Source of the DNA: CAZPAV01 sp964584755
GTDB taxonomy: Bacteria > Actinomycetota > Acidimicrobiia > Spongiisociales > UBA5794
Direction: 5' to 3'
Length of the DNA stretch: 64,000 nucleotides
Assembly (NCBI GenBank): GCA_964584755.1
Contig: CAZPAV010000006.1
Location: 13,777 to 77,776 of the forward strand
A program made the translations under genes and the position numbers. Below, in pieces: positions 23,746 to 30,948 of the stretch. The notes beneath the pieces are model-generated. The model was not told the origin of the DNA. It searched no databases and saw only the letters and a list, made by a program, of their open reading frames with translations. Each line of letters begins with the position of its first letter. Position 1 is the first letter of the stretch.

Positions 23746-24951
23746 TCACAGGGAGCGGAGCGCCTCGGTGGGACTCACCCGGGATGCCCGGATCGCCGGG
23801 TACAGCCCGGCCGCGGTGCCGATGAGGAGGGCCGCGACGGCACCTCCGACGATCGCCACCGCCGGCACGAGGATCCCCCAACCTCGGTACGACGCGTAGG
23901 CGGCCGTCACCGCCACGCCCAACGCCACGCCGCCGACCCCGCCGATGCCCGACAGGAGGAGCGACTCGCCGAGGAACTGGACGGCGATGTGGCCGCGCGT
24001 CGCCCCCAGGGCGCGGCGCAGGCCGATCTCGCCCCGGCGCTCGAGCACCGAGATGACCATGACGTTGGCGATGCCGACCCCGCCGACGAGGAGCGCCACC
24101 GCGCCGAGGCCGAGGAAGAGGTTCGTCAGGGCGGACTCGGCGGCGTTGCGCGCCTCGAGGGTGTCGCTGGGTCGCGTCACCTCCACCTGGTCGGGGTTCT
24201 CCGGGTTCACCGTCGCGGCGAGGACGTTGCGGACGTCCTCGACGAAACGGGGGTTCGTCCGTACGTACAGGGTCGTGGGGATGGCGTCGTCTCCGAGGAC
24301 GTCACGCGCCGTGTCGTAGGAGACGAGCGCCGCCCGGTCCAGGTCCGGGGAGAGGGGGAGCTCGTCCATGACGCCGGCCACGACGAACCAGCGATCCCCC
24401 AGCCAGACGACCGGGACGGGGTCGAGGCCGCGGACACCGAGGCGGGCCGCGGTCACCGCGCCGAGGACCGTGGCGGGGTACCCGTCCGGCACCTCGTCGA
24501 GGAACACCCCGGAGCGCATCGTTCCCTGCAACGTCGTCAGGAGTCGGGAGTCCGCGCCGAACACGGTGATGCCACCGGTTCGCCCCGGCGGCATCACGTC
24601 GGTGCGGTACACCTTCGCTCCCTCGACCATGCCGACCGAGGCCACCGTCTCCACCGGGGCGATGCGCCGCACCATCGCCGCGGCCTCGTCGGGGAGCTCA
24701 GCCGGGCCGAGACCGACGCCCTGGCCCGCCTGCACCTGGAGCATGTTCGTCCCGAGGCGGTCGAGCTGGGCGAGCAGGTCCGACTTCGACGACTCGGAGA
24801 GGCCGAGGACCGCGACCATCGCGCCGATACCGATGACGATCCCGAGCGCGGAGAGAAGGCTGCGCAGTCGTCGCGTGCGAAGACCGATCCCCGCGGCGCG
24901 CAGGACGTCGGCGAGGGCGAGGCGCGACGGCTGGGGGGCGGCGTCGTTCAC
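23746..24951 (-). CDS. MacB-type ABC transporter permease
   Basis: 401 residues. One N-terminal helix (SLLSALGIVIGIGAMVAVLGL, about 35-55) is followed by a large extracytoplasmic MacB_PCD domain to about residue 275. Three C-terminal helices (FtsX domain) include VMVISVLERRGEIGLRRALGAT. MacB/FtsX-type proteins drive export by mechanotransmission instead of a substrate channel. The gene overlaps the ATPase gene by 4 nt and completes an adaptor-ATPase-permease trio. Substrate unknown; antimicrobial peptide or lipid-linked cargo is typical. Confidence 0.9.
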   Translation of the reverse strand: MNDAAPQPSRLALADVLRAAGIGLRTRRLRSLLSALGIVIGIGAMVAVLGLSESSKSDLLAQLDRLGTNMLQVQAGQGVGLGPAELPDEAAAMVRRIAPVETVASVGMVEGAKVYRTDVMPPGRTGGITVFGADSRLLTTLQGTMRSGVFLDEVPDGYPATVLGAVTAARLGVRGLDPVPVVWLGDRWFVVAGVMDELPLSPDLDRAALVSYDTARDVLGDDAIPTTLYVRTNPRFVEDVRNVLAATVNPENPDQVEVTRPSDTLEARNAAESALTNLFLGLGAVALLVGGVGIANVMVISVLERRGEIGLRRALGATRGHIAVQFLGESLLLSGIGGVGGVALGVAVTAAYASYRGWGILVPAVAIVGGAVAALLIGTAAGLYPAIRASRVSPTEALRSL

Positions 24952-25667
24952 GGTCCCCCTCCGATCGGCCGCACGGCGTCGCCCTCGATGCGACCGTCCC
25001 GGATGGTGACGATCCGGGGGAACCTTCCCCCCACCTCGGGGTCGTGCGTGACGACGACGATCGTCGTGCCCTCGCGGTTGAGGTCGGTGAGCAGGTGGAC
25101 GATCCCGGCGCCGGTGGCGGTGTCGAGGTTCCCGGTGGGCTCGTCGGCGAGGACGATCCGGGGGGTCCCGACGATGGCCCGGGCGATCGCCACCCGCTGG
25201 CGCTCCCCACCGCTGAGCTTCGTGACGAGATGCCCGGCGCGTGCGGCGAGCCCCACCTTGGCGAGGGCGATCTCGGCGTGCTCGCGTCGCCGCGAGCGGG
25301 CCATGCCGGTGTAGAGGAGACCGTCGGCGACGTTGTCGAGCGCGTTCTCCCCGGCGAGGAGGAAGAACTGCTGGAACACGAACCCGATGGCACGGGCCCG
25401 CAGGGCCGACAGCCGCCGATCCGACAGCCCGGCGGTGTCGTGGCCGGCGACGATCACCCGTCCCGAGGTGGGCCGGTCGAGGGTCCCCATGATGTGCAGG
25501 AGGGTCGACTTGCCCGATCCCGACGGGCCCATCACCGCGAGGAGCTCGCCGGGCCGCACGACGAGGTCGACGCCGCCGAGGGCCACGACCGGCGGCGTAC
25601 CCGGGTACACCTTCGTCACCCTCCGGAGGGAGAGGACCGGGCCGGGATCCTCCGCCGGGGCGGTCAC
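24948..25667 (-). CDS. MacB/LolD-type ABC transporter ATP-binding protein
   Basis: 239 residues with Walker A GPSGSGKSTLLH near residue 51, Q-loop in FQQFFLLAGENALDN, signature LSGGERQRVAIARAI near 152 and Walker B IVLADEPTGNLD near 171. The length and the motif after the Q-loop are those of MacB/LolD ATPases. It powers the permease whose start it overlaps, and its own start overlaps the adaptor gene's stop. It belongs to a four-gene operon whose promoter region carries phased response-regulator-like repeats. Confidence 0.93.
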   Translation of the reverse strand: MTAPAEDPGPVLSLRRVTKVYPGTPPVVALGGVDLVVRPGELLAVMGPSGSGKSTLLHIMGTLDRPTSGRVIVAGHDTAGLSDRRLSALRARAIGFVFQQFFLLAGENALDNVADGLLYTGMARSRRREHAEIALAKVGLAARAGHLVTKLSGGERQRVAIARAIVGTPRIVLADEPTGNLDTATGAGIVHLLTDLNREGTTIVVVTHDPEVGGRFPRIVTIRDGRIEGDAVRPIGGGP

Positions 25668-27160
25668 GGCACGACGACCTCCATGCCGGCGTCGAGGTCC
25701 GTTCCGGTCAGTTCCACCAGACCGTCGGCGTAGAGGCCGGGCTCGACCCCGACGAGGTGTGTTCGGTTCGGCCCGTCGATCACCTCGACCGCGTACCCGC
25801 CCTCGGCGAGGGCGAGGAGGGCGGTGACCGGGGCGGCGAGTACCCCGTCGGCGCGGTCGGTGACGATGTCGACGTCGACGGGGGCCTCGTCGAGTCCGGC
25901 GCCCGCCGTGGGGTCGTCGAGGGTGATCTCGAGCTCGAAGACGCTGCTGCCGTCCGGACGGGGGACCGCCACGGCACCGCGGTCGGTCACGGTCCCGGGG
26001 ACGTCCGTCCCGTCGGGGAGCTCGACGGTGACCGCGTCGCCGACGGCGACGAGATCCTGATCCGCCGCGTCGAGCTCGGCGGTGACGAGCGTCGTCGCCG
26101 TCGAGACCTCGAGGACGGGGAGACCGTCACGGGCGACGGCGCCCACGGCGACGGCCCGGGCGGCGACGCGCAGCGAGTCGGGCCGGAAGACGACCTCACC
26201 GAGGTCGACGACCCCGTCGGCCGGGGCGCCGGAGGCCGTCTGCCAGGCGACGACCGCCGCCCGGGTCCGGGCGTCGAAGACGCCGTCCACCGGTCCGGGG
26301 TCGAACCCGAACGCGACGAGGTTCTCCTCGAGCTGGCGGACGTCGGGACCCGGCGTCGTTCCGGTGGCCAGGCTGCGCCACGCCGGGATCGGGCCGGCGA
26401 GGAGCACCACCGGCTCCTCGTCGATCCGGTAGAGGAGGTCGCCGGGGACGAGGACGGTTCCCTCCTCGGGGAGGGCCGTGATCGTGCCCTGGGGGCTGGC
26501 GTTCGCGACGAGGACCGGCTCACCCCCCTGCACGGGCGTACCCCGCCTCACGAGCACCTCGGCGACGACGAGCGGATCCTCGTGGAAGAGGACGTCCCCC
26601 AGACGGACCACGCCGGTGTCGTCGACTCCGAGGTCCTCCTGCCACCGCTCGACCATGCGGCGGGTCGCCGCGGTGAAATCCTCGTCGACGGTCACCTCGC
26701 CGTCCGGGTCGTACCCGAGCGCGACGAGGGCCGTCTCGAGTTGCCTCACGTCGGGGCCGTCGGCGCTACGGGTGCTCAGGGTGCGATGGCTCGGGAGCTC
26801 GCCGGCGAGGAGGACGACGGGACGGTCGTCGACCCGGTAGACCACGTCACCGGAGTGGAGGACGTCTCCCGCCACGGGAGCGCTCGTCACCGTGCCCGTC
26901 GCCCATCCGGTGAGGGTGTCCCGATCGGGGCCGATCCGGACGAGCACCGGGTCGTCGGAGGTGAAACCGAGCGTGCCGTCGATCGTCTTCGTGGCGACGA
27001 GGTCGGTCCGGACGATCCGGGCCCGGTGGAGGCCGGGAGCGGCGGTGTCGGGGCTCGACCCGTCCTGCCGGCGGACCACGCCGAACCCGAGGCCGGCGAC
27101 GACGATCGCGCCGAGGAGCACCGTCACCGCCACGACGGTGCGCCTGCCGCCGACCGCCAT
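25664..27160 (-). CDS. Membrane-fusion/adaptor protein with two peptidoglycan-binding domains
   Basis: 498 residues. An N-terminal membrane anchor (VAVTVLLGAIVVAGLGFGVV) precedes a barrel-sandwich start. Two PG_binding_1 modules follow: DVRQLETALVALGYDPDGEV and DVRQLEENLVAFGFDPGPVDG, near residues 135-190 and 260-315. A HlyD/RND-adaptor-like C-terminal region has TATTLVTAELDAADQDLVAVGD and LAEGGYAVEVIDG. In actinobacteria such adaptors link MacB-type transporters to the cell wall. Coupled by overlap to both neighbours (TGATG with the lipoprotein gene). Confidence 0.88.
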   Translation of the reverse strand: MAVGGRRTVVAVTVLLGAIVVAGLGFGVVRRQDGSSPDTAAPGLHRARIVRTDLVATKTIDGTLGFTSDDPVLVRIGPDRDTLTGWATGTVTSAPVAGDVLHSGDVVYRVDDRPVVLLAGELPSHRTLSTRSADGPDVRQLETALVALGYDPDGEVTVDEDFTAATRRMVERWQEDLGVDDTGVVRLGDVLFHEDPLVVAEVLVRRGTPVQGGEPVLVANASPQGTITALPEEGTVLVPGDLLYRIDEEPVVLLAGPIPAWRSLATGTTPGPDVRQLEENLVAFGFDPGPVDGVFDARTRAAVVAWQTASGAPADGVVDLGEVVFRPDSLRVAARAVAVGAVARDGLPVLEVSTATTLVTAELDAADQDLVAVGDAVTVELPDGTDVPGTVTDRGAVAVPRPDGSSVFELEITLDDPTAGAGLDEAPVDVDIVTDRADGVLAAPVTALLALAEGGYAVEVIDGPNRTHLVGVEPGLYADGLVELTGTDLDAGMEVVVP

Positions 27161-27768
27161 CAGCCCCCTCCTCCACGGCCGGGACCGCCCCGGCCCCGTG
27201 GCGGCGCTCCCGGGAAGCCGTGGGCGGTGAAGACGTCCTGACAGACGTCGAGGGCCGCCTGGAACGCCGGATCGTTGCGATCGATCTCCCCGAAGGGGCC
27301 GCTGCCGCCGGGTCCGAGCTGCGAGAAGTCCGGATCGGGGAGGTCGTATCCATGGTCACGCATGCAGGCGGCGAACTCGACGAGCGTGTCCTCGATCTCC
27401 GTCCGGTCGATGCGGTCGAGACCGAAGGACGTCCCCTCGAGGAGGGGAACGCAGGCGTCGAACGCGGTGCGCAGCACGTCCCGGTCCACGTCGCCGAGGA
27501 CGTCGCGGGGGAGACGGCCGCCGAAGATCCGCACGTTCCCCTGGGCGTCGACGGTCGGGTCGGGGAAGGCGGTGACCCCCTCGTCGCGCATGCACTGGGC
27601 GAAGGCCAGGGCCGCCTCCTCGTCGCTGCGGACGGTGTCGGCGGCGGTGGTCGTGGTCTCCTCGGAGAGGGACGCCACGCCCGATCCGTCGTCGCGGCCA
27701 CCGCCACAGGCGGCGAGGACGAGCGCGAGGACGACGGCGACGACGCCGGTGCGTCCGATGCCGGTCAT
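27160..27768 (-). CDS. Secreted lipoprotein with duplicated CMRxxG motifs
   Basis: 202 residues. The signal peptide ends in the lipobox LAAC with the lipidated Cys21. Two copies of a motif follow: FAQCMRDEGVTAFPDPTVD (about residue 56) and FAACMRDHGYDLPDPDFS (about 133), each followed by a helix and a DxC element (AFDACVPLL and ALDVCQDVF). This is the CMRxxGxxxPDP family often found beside PG-binding adaptors and MacB transporters in actinobacteria. The paired cysteines could form disulfides outside the cell. It is the first gene of the export operon and so directly under the 11-bp repeat array. The C-terminus is Gly/Arg/Pro-rich. Function unknown. Confidence 0.82.
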   Translation of the reverse strand: MTGIGRTGVVAVVLALVLAACGGGRDDGSGVASLSEETTTTAADTVRSDEEAALAFAQCMRDEGVTAFPDPTVDAQGNVRIFGGRLPRDVLGDVDRDVLRTAFDACVPLLEGTSFGLDRIDRTEIEDTLVEFAACMRDHGYDLPDPDFSQLGPGGSGPFGEIDRNDPAFQAALDVCQDVFTAHGFPGAPPRGRGGPGRGGGG

Positions 27769-27899
27769 GGACGTGCTCCTCTCGCCGGCGGGCGTGGTCC
27801 TCCGCGTGCCGGGCCGGGCGTGGTCGCCGAGCCGGCGACGTCGGGACGCGATGCCGAGGGTACCGGGCAGGTCGTCATCCTCCCATCACCGCATGCGGG

Positions 27900-27982
27900 G
27901 GTGAGGCTCCGGTGAGACGGAGGTGAGGAACCGCTGAGAATCTCTCAGGAGGGTCTCAGGTGGGGTTCACACGCTTCTCAAG
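27900..27982. promoter_or_regulatory. Divergent array of 11-bp-phased response-regulator repeats
   Basis: Four left-pointing units start at 27900, 27911, 27922 and 27933 (GGTGAGG, GGTGAGA, GGTGAGG, GCTGAGA). Four right-pointing units start at 27943, 27954, 27965 and 27976 (TCTCAGG, TCTCAGG, GTTCACA, TCTCAAG). Spacing is exactly 11 bp within each set, and the two central units form the inverted repeat CTGAGA-ATC-TCTCAG. OmpR/PhoB-type regulators bind such one-turn direct repeats, and the units resemble the Streptomyces PhoP box (GTTCACC). The right set ends 9 nt before TATCGT (27992-27997), the presumed -10 of the regulator gene, so activation and autoregulation are likely; the left set faces the export operon. 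Confidence 0.75.
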
Positions 27983-28003
27983 CTCCTCCCGTATCGTGGC
28001 GGC

Positions 28004-28693
28004 ATGGAGTCCTCGCCCCGCACGGTCCTCGTCGTCGAGGACGATCCCGGCGTCCGGGAGGCCCTCGAGCGCGTGCTCGCCTACGAGGGGTACCGGGTGG
28101 TCGTCGCCCGCGACGGGGCGGAGGCCCTGGAGCGGGTCGGTGACGACCACCCGGCCCTCGTCCTCCTGGACCTCATGATGCCCTTCGTGGACGGCCTCGA
28201 GTTCTGCCGGCGGCTGCGTGCCCGGGGGGACGACACCCCGATCCTCGTCCTCACCGCGCTCGGTGGCGTGAGCGACCGGGTGGCCGGACTCGACGCCGGC
28301 GCCGACGACTACATGGCGAAGCCGTTCGCGCTGGAGGAGCTGCTCGCCCGGGTCCGGGCCCTGCTGCGCCGCGCGGCGGGCACCGTCACCGAGGTGCTCC
28401 GCGTGGGCGACCTCGTCATGGACGTGGGGACGCGGATCGTGACTCGGGGCGGAGACGAGATCCGTCTCACGAAGACCGAGTTCGACCTGCTCGAGCTGCT
28501 CGTGCGCAACGCGGGGATCGTCGTGACCCGGGAGCGCATCTACGAGGAGATCTGGGGGATCGATTTCACGACCTCCTCGAACCCTCTCGAGGTGTACGTC
28601 GGGTATCTGCGCAGGAAGACCGAGCGCGACGGGCGCCCCCGGCTCATCCACACGGTCCGCGGCGTCGGGTACGTGGCGCGGGAGGGACCGTGA
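28004..28693 (+). CDS. OmpR-family response regulator
   Basis: 229 residues. The receiver domain has the acidic pair in VVEDDPG, phosphoacceptor Asp56 (LVLLDLMMP), Thr84 and Lys106 (DYMAKPF). The C-terminal winged helix has LTKTEFDLLELLVRNAG and VYVGYLRRKTERDGRPRLIHT. It resembles MprA/PhoP-type regulators. TATCGT lies 6 nt before ATG 28004 with no ribosome site, indicating a leaderless transcript. It is transcribed with the kinase gene 22 bp downstream, and probably controls itself and the divergent export operon through the 11-bp array. Confidence 0.94.
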   Translation: MESSPRTVLVVEDDPGVREALERVLAYEGYRVVVARDGAEALERVGDDHPALVLLDLMMPFVDGLEFCRRLRARGDDTPILVLTALGGVSDRVAGLDAGADDYMAKPFALEELLARVRALLRRAAGTVTEVLRVGDLVMDVGTRIVTRGGDEIRLTKTEFDLLELLVRNAGIVVTRERIYEEIWGIDFTTSSNPLEVYVGYLRRKTERDGRPRLIHTVRGVGYVAREGP

Positions 28694-28715
28694 CCGACGG
28701 CGCGACGGTCCCGCC

Positions 28716-30050
28716 GTGAGGTTGCGAACCCGGCTCGCGCTCATCGCGGCCGTCGCCGTCGCCGTGGCGGTGGTCCTCGTGTCCACCGCGGCGTATCTCG
28801 GTGCCCGGCGTGAGCTGCGGGCGGAGGTGGACGCGAGTCTGCTGGAGCGGATGGAGCTCGTGCGGCGCGCCGCGGCGGACGTGCGACCCGCGCTGGGCCG
28901 GGAGTTCCCCGGGCGCCCCTTCCTCGGGCCGCCGGGGGGGCGCCCCACCTTCGACACCCTCTACTACCAGCTCGTCCCTCCCCAGGGACCGCCGCTGATC
29001 CCGCCGAACCAGGACGCCCTCCTCCCGGTGTTCCCCGTCGGGCCCGAACCCGAGCTGCGCGACGTGCTCGTCGACGACGTCCATCTCCGGCTCGTGGCGG
29101 CCCGGATCGACCCCTTCGGGATCGTCGAGATCGGTCGGCCGCTGGCGGAGACCGACGCCACGCTGGCCCGGTTGCGCATCGTGCTCCTCGGAGTGGGGAT
29201 CGTGGGCACGGTCCTGGCGGGTCTCGCCGGCCTCCTCGTCGCCCGGGCCGCGCTCCGCCCCATCGACGACCTGGCGGGGGCGGCCGAGCGGGTCGCCGCC
29301 ACCCAGGACCTCGAGGAGCGCATCGCGGTGGAGCGAGCCGACGAGGTGGGACGACTGGCGGCGAGCTTCAACACCATGCTGGCCGCCCTCGACGAGTCTC
29401 GAGATCAACAGCGTCGCCTCGTCCGGGACGCCGGCCACGAGCTCCGAACCCCCCTCACCGCCCTCCGGACGAACGTCGAGCTGCTCGCGCGCGCCGAGGA
29501 CCTGGATGCGGAGGCCCGGCGCGAGCTCCTCGACGCGCTCGAGGACGAGGTCCTCGCCTTGAGCGACCTCGTCGCCGAGGTGATCGACCTCGCCTCGGAT
29601 CGGTTCGTGCGGGAGCGAACGGTCGCGGTTCGCCTCGACGAGATCGTGGAGGAGGCGGTCCGCCGGTGGCGCCGCCGATCCGGTCGCACCATCGAGACGG
29701 CGACGCGGCCGGTCCTCGTCGAGGGCCGTCCGGCGGCGCTGCGGCGCGCCATCGACAACCTCCTCGACAACGCCGTCGCCTGGGGCCCGCCCGACGCGCC
29801 CATCGAGGTCTGCGTCGCCGACGGCGAGGTGACGGTCCGTGACCACGGACCCGGGATCGCTCCCGAGGACGCGTCGCGGATCTTCGATCGCTTCTACCGG
29901 GCCCCCGAGGCGCGTTCACGCACCGGTTCGGGTCTCGGACTCGCCATCGTGCGCCAGATCGTGCTCGAGCACGGTGGCACGGTCTCCGCCGGAGTCGCAC
30001 CCGGGGGGGGAGCCGTCGTCGGCTTCCAGCTGCCGACCCTTCACGGGTGA
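28716..30050 (+). CDS. Sensor histidine kinase
   Basis: 444 residues. Order: TM1 about 7-29, an extracytoplasmic sensor of about 125 residues rich in Pro (FPGRPFLGPPGG, LVPPQGPPLIPPN), TM2 about 155-177, HAMP, HisKA with phosphoacceptor His about 241 (DAGHELRTPLTAL) and HATPase (NLLDNAVAWG, DHGPGIAPED, GSGLGLAIVRQI). It phosphorylates the adjacent OmpR-type regulator. The start is GTG 28716; no ribosome site is evident and an earlier GTG at 28690 hits a stop after nine codons. The signal is unknown; the proline-rich loop suggests envelope sensing. Confidence 0.93.
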   Translation: MRLRTRLALIAAVAVAVAVVLVSTAAYLGARRELRAEVDASLLERMELVRRAAADVRPALGREFPGRPFLGPPGGRPTFDTLYYQLVPPQGPPLIPPNQDALLPVFPVGPEPELRDVLVDDVHLRLVAARIDPFGIVEIGRPLAETDATLARLRIVLLGVGIVGTVLAGLAGLLVARAALRPIDDLAGAAERVAATQDLEERIAVERADEVGRLAASFNTMLAALDESRDQQRRLVRDAGHELRTPLTALRTNVELLARAEDLDAEARRELLDALEDEVLALSDLVAEVIDLASDRFVRERTVAVRLDEIVEEAVRRWRRRSGRTIETATRPVLVEGRPAALRRAIDNLLDNAVAWGPPDAPIEVCVADGEVTVRDHGPGIAPEDASRIFDRFYRAPEARSRTGSGLGLAIVRQIVLEHGGTVSAGVAPGGGAVVGFQLPTLHG

Positions 30051-30056
30051 GGCGAC

Positions 30057-30085
30057 TCTCACCGGGTTCTCAGCTCCGCTTCACC
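30057..30085. promoter_or_regulatory. Three further 11-bp-phased repeats before the DDGxIT-repeat protein gene
   Basis: TCTCACC (30057), TCTCAGC (30068) and CTTCACC (30079) are spaced exactly 11 bp apart and repeat the units of the array before the response regulator. A unit in the opposite orientation, GGTGAGG (30046-30052), overlaps the kinase stop in the same phase. They precede ATG 30144, so the downstream secreted protein is probably a third target of the same regulator. Confidence 0.65.
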
Positions 30086-30143
30086 TCGCCCTGACGTGCC
30101 GCGCCGATGCTGGACGGCAGCGATGGCGACAGGAAGGAGAATC

Positions 30144-30815
30144 ATGAAGAGGCTCATCGCATCGCTCCTCGCCGCAGGTGTCCTCGTGGGAGGCGCCGCC
30201 ACCACGGCGTTCCTCACCGGGACGACGTACGCCCTGGCCGAGGAGTCGACGACCGGGACCGTCTCCGCCGACGCCCCGCGGCGCCCCGGGGCGCTCCTCG
30301 ACGAGGTGCTCGGAGGTCTCGTCACCGACGGCGTGATCACCGACGAGCAACGACAGGCGATCGAGGATGCCATGGGGGCGAGGATCGAGGAGATCCGGGC
30401 GGCGCACCCCGGCTTCCCCGGTGGGCGTCACCGCGGCCCCCGCGTGCCCGGCGGGTTCCTCGACGACGGCGTGATCACCGCCGACGAGATCGCCCAGCTC
30501 CCCGAGGGGCACCCCTTCCGTCAGGGGAAGGGGCCGGCGGCGCAGTTCCTCGACGACGGACAGATCACCGCGGAGGAGCTGCAGCAGATGGGTGAGCTCG
30601 TGCGGGAGCAGCGGGACCTCGTCCGGGAGTTCCTCGCGGACGACGTCATCACCGCCGACGAGCTGGCGCAGCTCGCCGAGTGGAACGTACTGCGGGACCC
30701 CGACGGACCCGCCGCGCGCTTCCTCGAGGACGGCCAGATCACGCGGGAGGAGCTCATGCAGCTTCGTTCCCCGCGACCCGGCCTTCGTCCCCCGCTCCGG
30801 GGTGCCGGCGGCTGA
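30144..30815 (+). CDS. Secreted protein with five EF-loop-like DDGxIT repeats
   Basis: 223 residues. The signal peptide covers about residues 1-32 (ending TTYALAEE). Five repeats of a short motif follow: LVTDGVITDEQ (59), FLDDGVITADE (105), FLDDGQITAEE (135), FLADDVITADE (163) and FLEDGQITREE (193). The last four are spaced 28-30 residues apart, each with a following amphipathic helix. The DxDGxIxxxE-like loop resembles a shortened EF-hand half-site, so calcium or metal binding is possible, but the first EF-hand ligand positions are missing. AGGAAGGAG precedes ATG 30144. It follows the two-component genes and carries their repeat motif in its promoter. No named family recognised. Confidence 0.8.
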   Translation: MKRLIASLLAAGVLVGGAATTAFLTGTTYALAEESTTGTVSADAPRRPGALLDEVLGGLVTDGVITDEQRQAIEDAMGARIEEIRAAHPGFPGGRHRGPRVPGGFLDDGVITADEIAQLPEGHPFRQGKGPAAQFLDDGQITAEELQQMGELVREQRDLVREFLADDVITADELAQLAEWNVLRDPDGPAARFLEDGQITREELMQLRSPRPGLRPPLRGAGG

Positions 30816-30832
30816 GGTCGATCCGCCTCCTC

Positions 30833-30869
30833 CCGGGCCCCGCGTTCCGTTCTCGGGCGCGGGGCCCGG
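30833..30869 (+). terminator. Strong hairpin after the DDGxIT-repeat gene
   Basis: CCGGGCCCCGCG (30833-30844) pairs with CGCGGGGCCCGG (30858-30869) across a 13-nt loop, 18 nt past the stop at 30815. A 12-bp GC stem without a T-run fits an actinobacterial terminator closing the two-component/secreted protein unit. Confidence 0.6.
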
Positions 30870-30948
30870 CCGCGTCCCGGCGGCGGCGACGCCCCGCGTC
30901 ACGGGGCGGCCGGAGAGGCGCCCGCCGGCGCCGGGTAGGGTGGCGGCG

